From positions 496,001 through 560,000 of the forward strand of contig JAADJZ010000022.1 in assembly GCA_011032825.1 (NCBI GenBank): a stretch of 64,000 bases of DNA, in the 5' to 3' direction. The stretch is from Massariosphaeria phaeospora (Eukaryota; Ascomycota; Dothideomycetes; Pleosporales). How positions within the stretch are numbered: the first letter of the stretch is position 1; each line of letters starts with the position of its first letter. Below, piece after piece: positions 22,146 to 33,307 of this stretch. Below the pieces are notes generated by a model, which was given only the letters and a program-made list of their open reading frames with translations, ran no database searches and had not been told where the DNA came from. The position numbers and the translations under genes were made by a program.

Positions 22146-22930
22146 TTAAACCACTGTAAAGACTTGAACTTTTGACCTCGTTGGTTTGCTCACCCCAAGC
22201 TGACCCCGGTTTTCCTGATTGAACGTGAGAAGCACATCTGCGCCGAAGATAGGGTAATCCTCTACCGTAAAATGAAACCACCCGTCGTAGAACTCCTCTT
22301 TCGGTAACTGCAGGACCGCCGCAGCTATTTCAAGGCCTATGTCGCTACCGACCTGATCGCATGAAGGGTAATATGTCTTGATGATCATGTCGAAGTCCAT
22401 CCAGCTTAGTGGCTCGCGAGCAACATTGCGTGCTGCTACGGATAATTGGCGTAACGCGGATTTGCGCAGGGCTTCGATGTCGTACTTGTCGGCCAACGAG
22501 TAGACGCCGATTGCGGTCAGGGCACCGCGTCCCAGATTGCTTCTTGGCTTCCATGCCTCAGTCTTCGGTTCCTCCCAATTGAACGTATATAGATATCGCA
22601 TCATGGTTTCGAAGCAATACGGATCGTCGTCATGGAGCTCGATCACGTGGTCAGTTGATTCCTGAGCAGGTAAGTGGCTGAAGCGAAACCCAACGGTGGC
22701 ATTACTTTGAAGTTCCCGTTGAACGCCTTTCGGAAGAATGTCGAGTGGTTGCACAGGACAGCCTTGTGGCCATGGTACTCCTTGGTAACGCCGTTGTGAA
22801 TCTGACGAATGGTGATATCAGAGAGCCATGGATCGTTGAACAGACTGCGATTGTCAGCACTATGTCTTGTACTCAATCGCATTCGACACTTAGCATACCT
22901 TTTCCCGGCCTGCACCCAAGGGTTCGCCAT
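22146..22930 (-). CDS. BTB/POZ domain protein, paralog 2
   Basis: Exons 22930-22899, 22844-22706 and 22661-22146 (introns 54 and 44 nt) give 228 aa. The BTB core reads SLFNDPWLSDITIRQI, YHGHKAVLCNHSTFFRKAFNGNFKE, IELHDDDPYCFETMMRYLYTFNW and YSLADKYDIEALRKSALRQL. The C-terminal ADVLLTFNQ region parallels GADVALLNTHQG of paralog 1. Exon 1 and exon 2 have exactly the same lengths as in paralog 1 (32 and 139 nt). Partners and function are unknown. Confidence 0.82.
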
Positions 22931-24136
22931 GTTGCGCGGAGGGAGTCGCGTAGGAGCGAGTTGGGGAGCGAGTGTAGAAGAGGTTGCAGGTGCCTTTATA
23001 GCAGAAAATTCTCGCTTGTGCGGAACGCTGGCGCCGGTGGCAAACGGGTAGCGGGGCAGCGGTGAAGTGAGGTCAAGTAAAGAGAGAGTGAAAGTAGTCG
23101 GGAGAGTATCTGCCGTCTTGGCGGGGCCTGAGAGAGGTGAAAGTGAAATTTAGGCAGTGACGTCCCAGCTACCACCGCCACCAAGTCTTCATGTTTAGCC
23201 ACGGTTTGAAAGAGAGAGTCTTTGCGAGGCGAGAGGTCAACTAAGAATCGCTTTTACTACCGCCTTTCCCAATGAACTTGGTATGGTATACAATCTTGCA
23301 TCTACCTAGCCCTAGAACAGTAAACCCTTAATAAATTCATAACAAGCGGACGGGGACTCGACAAAGAATACTTAGACTTGTTTTCACTAATGAAAGGGTT
23401 TAACATAGGCCAGAGAGATTGGTTCAAAATATAACGAACGTATTAGCACTGATGTGCTAAAACATTCGCTATTGTAGAGCCTACTGTGATCTTGAATGTG
23501 GGGCTATGCCGTGAATAACTGAGTAAATCACTGAGTGCTACACAGATCTCCTAGACTCCGCGGTGCTTTACGAGGCAATGCCGCCAATATTGGACCAATC
23601 GTCAATCTGGTGGCACAGTTTGTGAATCCGGTGACGAATGCGTTGAACTATCCGGCGTTCAACACGTTCAATCAAAGCACATTCAACCAATACCCGGGAG
23701 CGCGCTACAACCAGAACCATAAGGGTCCGCTGTTGTTGCGTGGCAATCGACCGACATGTTGCTGTCGGACTGCCGATCTGACACCATGAGGCTTCTGCAG
23801 TGCTGCGTTGCTGTCGACCGATCCCCGTACGGAGTATCTGATGGAGTATGCTGCAATGCTTGCGCTCAACGATATCGTCTTGACAGTATAGAAGGTTTAG
23901 CAATAGGTGAAATTTGGCGTCATAATTACAAAGCCCTATCTTATCTAGGTGGTAGTGTACCAGAGTGAGGTGAAGCGATGTCGGTCTCAGCCTCCGGGGA
24001 GTGCGACCGATTTAGTGCAAACAGGATTAGCGCATCACGTGCCGACGCGATACGCGCGAGATAGATGCGAAATAAAAAAACCCCCCGCCCACCAACTTAC
24101 TTCAACTACACCATCCCAAGCCCACCACTATCCACC
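22931..24136. other. 1.2-kb stretch, possible gene relic
   Basis: Promoter of BTB paralog 2 on the left. A frame at 23535-23789 (plus) reads like protein (NAANIGPIVNLVAQFVNPV, then Asn/Phe/Gln-rich) but has no recognisable family and ends abruptly; it may be a relic. Otherwise nothing seen. Confidence 0.35.
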
Positions 24137-24844
24137 ATGAGCAGCTCTACCACTACAACCTGTTCCAAATGTGATCGATCTCCAACCGAGGGAGAACCTG
24201 CCTTCCAAAGATGTGGGCGGTGCAAGACGGCCTACTACTGTTCCAAAGACTGCCAAGCTGGCGATTAGAAGCAACACAAGAAGGGGTGCTGGGCACCCGT
24301 GTCATCGAATGAGGCCGATACTACCGATTCAGTGCCATGCATCCGTCTGCCCTGCGACAAAGAGGGATCCGGGTGTATCTGGCCCGAGAGGATTCCGTGA
24401 GACCACCCAATCTTCGACAAGCCGATCGTCCCGGTTCCGGCTCTCCTGGGCGTTCCCCTCGTCATGCACAAAGTCGGAACGCGATCTAACAACAACGGCG
24501 CGGACCTCAGCTGCCGAATTGCGACCTGCCTCAATGCTGACCCTGAAACCAGCTTCGCGCCTCCGACTTGGCAATTCCCGGGCACCTGCATTGTCGCGCG
24601 CAGGGACCGGAAGCCGCTGAGCTCGGAGCATCTCGAGGCTGTCTGGATGTACATCGACAAGCTGCAGGACTATCACCCAGAGGACGAGCCCGAGGACGCT
24701 GAAGACCCTATGTCAAGGGAGGGCTTTGAGGGCTGGTTTGAGGATTACAAGAACGACCAGGCAGAGAATGGCAGAGACGGGTGGAAGGATGTTGGGGCTA
24801 TCGACTTCATCAGAGTCATCACGGCACCTCCGGGAGCATGGTAG
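24137..24844 (+). pseudogene. MYND zinc-finger protein, broken by two stops
   Basis: One frame runs from ATG 24137 to TAG 24844 with stops at 24266-24268 (TAG) and 24398-24400 (TGA). The N-terminus is a MYND finger: CSKCDRSPTEGEPAFQRCGR, CKTAYYCSKDCQ, then stop, then KQHKKGC. The first stop replaces the conserved Trp of the family's 'DWKQHK' motif (TGG to TAG), a TpG to TpA change as RIP makes on one strand. The downstream part (CIATCLN-like, HLEAVWMYIDKLQDYHPEDE, then VGAIDFIRVITAPPGAW) is well preserved, so decay is recent or the stops are assembly errors. A second short intron avoiding the stops was not found. MYND domains bind proline-rich protein partners. Confidence 0.65.
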
Positions 24845-25371
24845 CGAGGTGCTGCGAGTAGATACCATCCTTTTTCTACATGTTTTTGAGGCTAATAGAT
24901 TGGCTCAGCGTTTGGTCGCTCATTGCATTGGTACATAGCCTTATCCGATACGCGGTCTGCAATTCGAGTAATCACCGGTCTCGCTAGTTGCTTTTCGAAC
25001 CAACAAAGATGAAATGATGTCCGGAGTCTTTTGCTGACGACCCCACCCCGTCAACAAGTTCTACCGCAGCCACTATCTATCATGCTATGCTAGATATAAC
25101 AGGCGCTGTAAGATAATTGAAACTGTTCATACTACTGAAATTCTACATGGTCAAAGGGGATCGCTCGCTGAAGGTACTCAACGCGGAAACCGGCTACATC
25201 GCATCTATCATCAACCCCCTCAACAGCCACACAGGCAGGACCACAACCTTTCTACTCCAGACTCCAGAGGGTCTGCAAAGTGGTTTCACCTAACAGAAAC
25301 TGTCGTCTCAAACTCCAATCAAACCCCCGTCATTAATCCGCTCAGGCCCACTGTCTCTTCCCCATCTCCCC
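24845..25371. other. Intergenic, no gene seen
   Basis: 3' flanks of the MYND pseudogene and the convergent amidotransferase gene. Only short frames without features. Confidence 0.5.
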
Positions 25372-26409
25372 CTACAGCGGCGTCAACAACCCCCCAACAA
25401 CCTCATGCCCCTCCCCCACCACCCCCTCCACCAAAAACCTCACCACCATCTCCGCCACCACCCTGGCATCATCGTCCTGGTCAACCGCCGCCAGCCCCTC
25501 CTCCAACACCTCTCTCCCCCACCCCTCCCCAAACACCCTCAACGTCTCGCGATTCACAAACCGATCGAACTCGAAATGGCCCTGCAACGTCAAGACCCTG
25601 CCGGGCTGATACACGCCCTGCACCGCGCAGTGCGGTGTGCTGCCTACGACGACCCAGCCCGGCGGCAGCGCGCGCGGCGTCCGCAGCCGCACGTGGTCTG
25701 CGTGTATGAACTGTAGGCGCAGCGTCGGGGGCAGAGGGGCGTTGGCGTTGGCGCTGGGCGCAGTGCAATCGTGATCGTCCAGCAGCGGTCGCGCAGTCTT
25801 GCCAAACCCCTCGCGGAACTCGGGCGCCAGCGATATCTCCTGGACACCTATCTCCCACCCCTTCGGATCCCGCTCCACCACCACATCCCCGCCTAACAGC
25901 GCCCGACACACCACCTGATGCCCAAAACAACTGCCAAACACCTTAACCCGCGGCCACTCCGCATACACGCTTCTTAAAAACCTCTCGAGCCGGCGTATCC
26001 ACGCTGCGTCGTCGTAGGCTGAGGCTGCGGAGCCGGTGATGAGGAGCGCGGAGGTGGTGGGGAGGGAGAGGGAGGAGGGGTATGCGTTTGCGAGGATGTT
26101 GAAGGAGGTGGATGTTATGGTTATGGTGGGGGCGGGGGCGGGGGGGAGAGCGGGGGAGGGGCTGAGAGGAGGGGTTTGGGTAGGGTGTTGGGTAGGATGT
26201 TGGGAAGGGGTTTTTTGGGTAGCGGATTTTTGGGAGAGGCGCGAAGCCGCGGAGGAGAGCAGCGTGTGGAAAATGGCGCCGTACGTGGCGGTGTGGGGGG
26301 AGGAGCGCACGGCGGGGACGGGGAGGTCGGCGTTTAGGATGGCGATGTGGATGGCGATGGGGGGCGTCATGGCGGGGCCGGGTTGGGTTCGGTCGGGTCG
26401 GGATGACAA
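25372..26409 (-). CDS. Class I glutamine amidotransferase-like protein
   Basis: A single exon of up to 345 aa; the ATG at 26370 (MTPPIAIHIAILNADLPVP) is the likelier start. Family marks: IAILNADLPVP, then LLITGSAASAYDDAAWIRRL, the nucleophile elbow VKVFGSCFGHQVV (Cys161 counted from the upstream ATG), and QGHFEFDRFVN with the catalytic His278 and Glu280. All three triad residues are present. It resembles the stand-alone GMP-synthase-like amidotransferases of fungi whose substrate is unknown. Residues 60-95 are a Pro/Ser/Thr-rich low-complexity insert. GC-rich third positions open antisense frames that I do not count. Confidence 0.85.
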   Translation of the reverse strand: MSSRPDRTQPGPAMTPPIAIHIAILNADLPVPAVRSSPHTATYGAIFHTLLSSAASRLSQKSATQKTPSQHPTQHPTQTPPLSPSPALPPAPAPTITITSTSFNILANAYPSSLSLPTTSALLITGSAASAYDDAAWIRRLERFLRSVYAEWPRVKVFGSCFGHQVVCRALLGGDVVVERDPKGWEIGVQEISLAPEFREGFGKTARPLLDDHDCTAPSANANAPLPPTLRLQFIHADHVRLRTPRALPPGWVVVGSTPHCAVQGVYQPGRVLTLQGHFEFDRFVNRETLRVFGEGWGREVLEEGLAAVDQDDDARVVAEMVVRFLVEGVVGEGHEVVGGLLTPL

Positions 26410-27252
26410 GATGCTGGAGGAGAGAAAGAGTTAGAAGAAGAAGAGAAGAAGAGCAGTGAGGGAGTAAGGGAGGGGGGATTCAATATCGATATCGATAGAA
26501 TCAACATTAATGTGGCCCATGGGTGGAGACGCGGAAATGCTAGAGTGTGCTAGACCGGAATAGGAAACTTTTTGCTGTCCTGCCCACCTTAGACTCCTCA
26601 AAGCGCACGTATCCTAGATGACTACTAACAAAGCCAGCTTCAGTTTCTTTGCTAATCTAGTCTAATCATAAATGTCGTGTCGTGTCGTGTCGTGTCGTGT
26701 CGCATCGTGTCCTATCGTTTCGAAGACCTGGCATCAATCCGTTGTTTTGTTATCTACCCGATTCCGCATAGTATGGTCGAGATAACGCAAAGGACCCTAG
26801 CTATGTGACCAATCGGCAAGCCGGCATTTCCATCTATTAAATAATGCTGCATGTGTACCGACGGCGCGGTACATACTCTGCCTGCCTGCCAACCTATAGC
26901 GATCACTGCAGACCTAAGCAGGCGTGTTTTAAACGAGTCGTGCGTTGACATGCATGTGCTGCAAAAGCCGAATTCGTGCTGAAGATGTCGGAGGAAAAGA
27001 TACGGCGAGATTGGCGACGAAGTATGCACGTAAACATGACGGACGGGACTGATGCAGTGCAGAGTATTTCCAGTCTGCTATTAAAATTGTTATAATTAGT
27101 AAGTTCAACTGCCCTTTTTACCGATCGCGAAGATTTTATCCTCATCTGCATATCGTAGCGACCATCCATCCGTCCCAACCTTCCCCTAAACCCCAAAGAA
27201 CAAAAACACCATACTTTTCAACAGACCACCCATCTTCCGCCATCGCCGAGCC
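26410..27252. other. Intergenic, with a short pentamer repeat
   Basis: Promoter of the amidotransferase gene and 3' flank of the transporter. A (GTGTC)n run lies at 26674-26702. No gene seen. Confidence 0.5.
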
Positions 27253-29562
27253 CTAGCGTTTCAAAAACCCCAAAACGCCCCCCTTCTTCCCACCCCCATC
27301 CTCATCCCCGCGCCGCTCCCCCTCCCCCGTCTCCGCACCCGGCAAACTCTGCTCCGTCCCCAACCTCGGATTCCGCAACATACACGCAAAGAAAATCAGC
27401 AGCGCACACAAACAAATCCCCGTGATGCACAGCAAGCGCTGAACATGCTTGTACGCGTCGATCGCGGCGTCGCGCTCGGGCGTGCCGGGCGGGTACGCAG
27501 CGACGAGCGTCAGCGGGCTGGCGTACCATTCCAGAGCTTGCGCGGGGTTGCCGAGGCGCGCGGAGAGTTCGCCGGGGATGATTTGCGTCCAGATGGCGCC
27601 CGAGACGGTGTTGCCGAGCGCGGAGCCGATATTGTAGGAGGCGAGGTAGATGCCTGTCATGACGGCCACGTCTGGGGAGAGGGTTGGTTAGCTGGGTGCG
27701 TGGATGGGGGGGAGGTTGGACTTGGACGTACGCTCGTGTTTGGTGGCGGCTTGGATGCTGGCTTGCGCGACGTAGGGGAAGAAGCCGCCTGCGATGCCGA
27801 GGAGGACTTGGGCGCCGATGATGCCGTTGTGGGCGGTCTTGCCGGAGCCGCCGCGGAAGTGGATGAGTAGGCCGAAAGCGACCATGAAGAGGCAGGTTCC
27901 GAAGAGGATGAAAGGTTTGAGACGGCGGACTCGGATGATAACTAATCCGACGAGGATGCCTGAGATGACGGATGCGAAACTGTGAATGTAAGTTTGTGTT
28001 TTAGAGGGAGGAGCGGTACTGTATACCTGTAGAGGGATGTGATGCGGGTAGCGGACTTGACGGATTCGTTGAAGCCGACAATGAGTACAGAGTACAGGTA
28101 GTCGCCCTGACAGGTCCATGCTATTGACAGTTAGCTGACTTCAGTGCAACATAAAGTCGGCGTCGAGCATACCAAAGTTCAAAGTAACGGCAATGCCCAA
28201 AGCGGCCCAAACTGAGCGATCCTTCATCAGGTGGAACGGAAGCATGGGATGAGGAGCTCTCTTCTCCCACCAGATCCACACGGGGATACAAAGAATGCCG
28301 ATGACAAGTGGCGCAATGATCTTTGCCGTACGCCAGGTCGAGCTCACGCCTCCCGCGAGCGTCAGTGGAACCAGGATCAAGCCAAATACGCAGATTAGCA
28401 GGATGATTCCAATGACATCGAGCTGCCAGAAAAGAGCGATAGTAAGACGTTTCGCTCCAAGGGTTTGATAGGGTGACTTGTAATTGTCGAGCGCACCTGC
28501 TTTTTTCGCCTTTCGGCCGACCCACCAGAGGGAAATGATGAGGGGTAGAGAGCATGCAGTATATATGATGCACCACATACCGATTCCTGTGCGGATTAGC
28601 TTGTGTCAAGTACTGCGTACAGGTCATACACACCCCATCGCCAATTGGAGTGCAGCAAGACTGCTCCAGAGATGTCTCCGCTGACCCACGTGTTGATGAT
28701 GAATGGGGCAGCTGGGATGTAGGAGAAGAAAACGCGGGAGCGTAGAGAAGTTGTATCAGCAATGATGACCTCCACTAGAAGAATCACACAGGTATATCCG
28801 ACTTGGTATAGAAAAGCACCGGCAGCGAATGATTGGACATTCGTGCAAGATGCCTCGATGATGGTTCCTTTGACGTGTTAGAAGTGGATGTAGTGGCACC
28901 CCTGTGACAGAATCGTTGCTGATGCCAGTATCTACCGCCGACAATCTCGCCCTCTCACCTTTACAATATCGACCCTAAGCATTGCTCAATATGCCAGACA
29001 CGATAGGACTTGTAAAGATGAAGGGCAATCCGAGAGATCTTGCTCAAAGCTCTTACAATGACACGATGATTGTTTTTATGTCATGCGGTAGGGGGGCAAG
29101 GAGGGTATAAATAGAGACGTCTTAACTCACCTAGCACATAAAAGAAGACCGAGACAAGAAGCAATTCCACTCTGCCAAACACATCGGCAATCTTGGCGGC
29201 AGTGGGCTATGTCACAGTCAATACAGTTTGTATACTTTCGAGATCTCGATACTAACCTGAGCAGCAGCAGCAACAACAGCACGGACCGTATTGATCGTAG
29301 CCAAAAGCGAGTGTCCTCCAAAGTCCGAAGTAGCGGTAGGCTGATACGCATACCGCAGCGTGCCATCCAGCCCGTACGCATACGCAATGAGGAACACGCC
29401 AAAGAAGATGGCAATCCGATCCCAGAAGGTAATGTGAGCAGTCAGCGCCTCGACGCGCTCAACACCGGGCGACTTCTTGCCTATCAACGGCTTGTTGTCG
29501 TCGTACACTGGCGCCGGCGGGGAGTGTGACGGCGTACGGCCTTTCTCATCGACTTCAGACAT
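27253..29562 (-). CDS. Siderophore-iron transporter, MFS (SIT/ARN family), seven exons
   Basis: Exons 29562-29257, 29206-29131, 28867-28634, 28586-28173, 28120-28027, 27979-27732 and 27671-27253 keep frame throughout and give 596 aa. Marks of the SIT/ARN siderophore:H+ symporters are [18 protein letters not shown] in helix 1, the [17 protein letters not shown] loop after helix 2, the [19 protein letters not shown] region, SNWRWGIGMW and [20 protein letters not shown] with GNTVSGAIW near the C-terminus. About 14 membrane helices are expected, at the plasma membrane or in vesicles, importing ferric siderophores. Regulation by an iron-responsive GATA repressor is usual in fungi; I looked for but did not establish HGATAR sites upstream. 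The C-terminal tail is Gly/Lys-rich. The large transposon island begins about 670 bp upstream. Confidence 0.9.
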
Positions 29563-30233
29563 GGCTACGACGCGAGCAGACGGTAGACAAACAAAACAGA
29601 AAAGGGACAGGAGGAATCGACAGTGCAGCGCAAGAGAGCGAGCCAGGCGAGGTCTTTAAACTTATCAGATCGATCGATCACCAGCGCCAAGCACCGTGGT
29701 GGGCGATCCAAAAGACTCGTTCGGGCCCACAGGTTCACTTCTGCGCTCCGGTACCGCTACTAGCCTTCCAAACAGCAGAAACGATGGCAAACAGACGAAG
29801 AGCGAGAAAAATAAGTTGTAAAAAGATCGGGATTTGATGAAGATGATGAAGAAAGGCCGACGAGCGTAATCTGATCTGATCAATGATCTTATTTAATCAG
29901 ATCTAAGCCGTTACGAGCGACAACACTCAAGCCAAGCCCAGTCCGGCAAGGGAAGGCGAATTAAAAGACGGCGTCTGCGCGTCATAGCGTGGGAACTGGC
30001 GTTGCCGGGCAGTCCGAGGGACCGGAAGGTTGGTTGTGCGTTGGGAAACTTTCCGTTTTGGCTGAAAGCGCACGGGAAAGCTGCATATTCATCACGGTGT
30101 CTGAAGAGATTGGGACGATTCGATGTCGTTCCGACGACGAGTGGTAGAAGCAGCCTGGGGGTGATAGGGATGAGATGAGAATGCGTGTGGTGAAGAAGAA
30201 ACACCTGCCCCAAGCGTTGGAACTAACACCAAA
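29563..30233. other. Promoter of the transporter gene and left flank of the transposon island
   Basis: No gene seen. GATC-rich stretches lie near 29668-29680 and 29874-29892. The island starts at the TA at 30234. Confidence 0.5.
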
Positions 30234-30235
30234 TA

Positions 30236-30285
30236 CCGTGTCCGTGCACCCAATGCACGGATTCAGCCAATGCACGCCGAACACC
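30236..30285 (+). repeat. Left terminal inverted repeat of element A
   Basis: Begins CCGTGTCCGTGCACCCAATG; pairs with 44094-44143 at 49 of 50 positions. It holds the subrepeat CCAATGCACG twice. Confidence 0.93.
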
Positions 30286-30562
30286 AAACACGTCAAAACT
30301 CCCTAATCTTCAACACGCGACAACTCCACCACTATGGACCCTATTCAGGCTGCAATTGATGAAATCGAATCGCGAGAACTAGGAGAAGATTTCTCATATA
30401 CAGAAATTGCTACTAAACGTAGTGTCAATCGCAGTACACTATTGCGAAGACACCGAGGTGTTACAGCGTCGCGTGCAGCTACTGCAAACAATCAACAAAA
30501 GCTCAACCTACAGCAAGAGAAGAAGCTTGTGCGATATATTAAAGGACTTACAGAGAGACATA

Positions 30563-30607
30563 ACGTAATCCACTACCGAGAGCGACAAACCACCGAGAGC
30601 GACAAAA
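30563..30607 (+). repeat. Left terminal inverted repeat of element B
   Basis: Starts ACGTAATCCACTACCGAGAG; a TA precedes it at 30561-30562. Carries twin ACCGAGAGCGACAAA-type boxes. Confidence 0.9.
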
Positions 30608-30642
30608 TCTGCCAAGGCTGCTACTCCTCTCATTATCTTGTT

Positions 30643-32343
30643 ATGCCTCAACTAAACAACGTGTTATTACAGCAAAACGAAGGGAGGCTTCAGATTGCCC
30701 TTGCAGCCTTTCAAGCCGGCCAATTCCGAAGCTATCGAGCTGCTGCTGCTGCTTTTAACGTCAATCACCATACTCTCTCTAAACGCGCCAAAGGAACCCT
30801 ATTTCGCCTTGAATTACCTGCCAACGGCTATAAGCTTACAGCGACCGAAGAGCAAACGATCGTCCGATATATACTTGACCTCGATTCGCGAGGATTCGCG
30901 CCCCGGCTGTGTGAGGTGGCAGATATGGCTGATAAAGTGCTAGGTGTGCGCGGTGGGGAGCCAGTTGGCAAACACTGGGCTGAGAGATTCGTAACGCGTT
31001 CAGATCAGCTTAAGATGGCGTTCAATCGAGCCAAGGATAGGCAGAGAATACTCCAAGAGGATCCAGAGATAATTGGCGCGTGGTTCAAGCTGGTGGAGGA
31101 CACCAAAGCCAAGTACGGCGTCCACGACGACGACGTGCACAACTTTGACGAGACTGGCTTCTAGATGGGCGTAATTGGCTCCATGAAGGTCGTTACAGGC
31201 TCTCAGAGACGTACTCGACCTAATCTTATCCAGCCAGGCGATCGAGAGTGGGTAACAGTTATCCAGAGCATTTGCGCCGCAGGGTACGCGATCCCGCCGT
31301 TTATTATCTACAAAGGGCGCGTTCACATCTCAGCATGGTACGAGGAGAACTCTATACCTGGCAATTAGAAGCTCTCAGTCTCTGAGAACGGCTGGACAAA
31401 CAACGCTCTTGGTCTTGAGTAGTTAAAGCACTTTGACGCGCATACAAAGGCGCGTCAGGTAGAGGGGTATCGGCTGCTCATTTTGGACGGCCATGAGAGC
31501 CACCAATCTCAGGATTTCAAAGACTATTGCCTTGAGAACAAGATCCTCACGCTCTGCATGCCGGCCCATTCATCCCATATCCTTCAGCCGCTGGATGTGG
31601 TCTGCTTTTCGCCGCTGAAGCTGAAGTACTCTCAACGCATTCGGGACTTGGCGCGCCGGCGCGTTTTCCATATCAACAAAGAAGGCTTCCTGCTAGCCTT
31701 CAGAGGCGCGTTTTTTGAGGTGTTTACAACAGAGAACTGCAAGAAGGCCTTTAAGGCCTTAGAGCTAGTTCCTATCAACGCGCAGGTGGTTTTTAATCGT
31801 CTTGAAGTACGGCTGTGTACCCTACCACCACCCCTCGCACTAGAAACGCCGTGGCAGTCAAAGACTCCAAGCAATACGCTTGAATTTGGATCGCAATTAA
31901 AGCTAGTACGCGATTCTATTACTAGATCGCTAACTTCAGCGCAGAGCGGCTTCTCCCAGCTTGTAAAAGGAGCTGAATTAATGCTGCATCAGAACGCGCT
32001 CAAGGACCACCGTATCAAGGAGCTTGAAGATCAATTAGCAAAGATAACCAAGCAGAAATCGCGCAAACGGAAGCGAATTTAGACAAGTAGTACGATAGAG
32101 TATAGTAACGGATCAGCGCAGGTAGCTGCTAAAGCGTCTACAGCGCCTCAGCTATCAAAGAAAGCGCGTAGTAGGGAGGGTCAAGAAAGGGCACAACCAG
32201 CTCTACGGCGCTGTAGAAATTGTGGTGATACAGAGCACAATGCCCGAACCTGCCAAAAGGATACAGAAGAAGCTTCTGAATTAGATGCTAGCACGACGTA
32301 CGCAGGCTCCTTGTTTGATAGCGATGAAATTGAAGATGCGTAA
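30643..32343 (+). pseudogene. Element B transposase (Pogo/Fot1) with C-terminal zinc knuckle
   Basis: One frame from ATG 30643 to the TAA at 32341, broken by stops at 31162-31164, 31366-31368, 31420-31422 and 32080-32082. Each fits a Gln or Trp codon turned to TAG, as RIP would do. Order: Psq-type helix-turn-helix (FRSYRAAAAAFNVNHHTLSK), CENPB-type domain (EEQTIVRYILDLDSRGFAP, then GKHWAERFVTR), DDE core (VHNFDETGF; LLILDGHESH; MPAHSSHILQPLDVVCFSPL), a coiled coil, and at the end CRNCGDTEHNARTC, a CCHC zinc knuckle that classic Fot1 proteins are not known for. The frame upstream to 30334 belongs to element A, so a long open frame at 30334-31164 is a chimera. Confidence 0.88.
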
Positions 32344-32366
32344 CATGAGTTGGTGCTGCCAAGCCT

Positions 32367-32411
32367 TTTTGTCGCTCTTGGTGGTTTGTCGCTCTCGGTG
32401 TTGGATTACGT
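32367..32411 (-). repeat. Right terminal inverted repeat of element B
   Basis: Inverted copy of 30563-30607 with three differences, followed by TA at 32412-32413. Confidence 0.9.
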
Positions 32412-33307
32412 TATACCTCTTACAAAAGAAATAATACAGAATTTCGCATCGACAATAGCTAAAGAGCTAGTTAGCGAGAGCTAAGTTACCTGCTTTATCA
32501 ACTAACACAGCATTTATCTTATATTACAATAAACGGTTGGCATGGACAGCAATCGCTACAAAGCTAATTTAGAAAATAAATATTGCTTCTACTTTTATCT
32601 TCTACACAGCAAGATTGAGCAATATTAGATAGATCCTCGTTATACCTACAATATAGACGAGAAAGGCTTTATAATTAGTATTGTAAGCAGATTAAAGAGA
32701 ATATTCAGCTAACGAATGTAGAAGAAGAAAAAGGCTAAGGCATTGCTCTAGAATAGAAATTGTGCATAGATTACGCTCCTAGCATGTATATGCGCTAATA
32801 GATTTGCTTTGCTTCTAAGCTTTATCTATAAAGCTGCTAACAAAAGCATTTAATTAAGCTAGGTAAACGATATTTAGGCAGAAAAACACCTAACGTAAAC
32901 CACTAGTAACCCGGCCAAACTAGTAACCCGGCCAAAATTTCTTGGCACTAAATCCTTAGGTTCAAAGCTTAATAACGTTACTAATAGTAGAGCTATTTAG
33001 ATAGTTTTTACACCGTTTTAAAGCCTTACTCTAGCACTTTCAGATTAACTAAAAACTGCCTAAATAGGACTAGTATAGCTAGAGTTATTAAGAGTTAAGT
33101 ATAAAAAAACTCGCTTAGCTTCTAAACTCTACTTCTAGTACTAGACTACTATAATAAATAGTAATACTTTCTAGTATTCTTTTTTATAGTTATTATTAAG
33201 TGTTTATAAAGATTTTATAGCGTGCAGCCTAGAATTACATTTAGTAAATAGAATTAGATTCTACATACAAAGTTAAGTAGTTTAGAGTAGTATTATTATT
33301 TATAATA

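Larger units (their letters stand above)
30563..32411 (+). mobile_element. Element B: Fot1/Pogo-like transposon inserted in A
   Basis: A 1849-bp element with 45-bp inverted ends (30563-30607 and 32367-32411) differing at three positions, flanked by TA (30561-30562 and 32412-32413). Each end begins ACGTAATCCA and holds the ACCGAGAGCGACAAA subrepeat twice. It sits inside the transposase gene of element A, in the same orientation. Confidence 0.9.
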
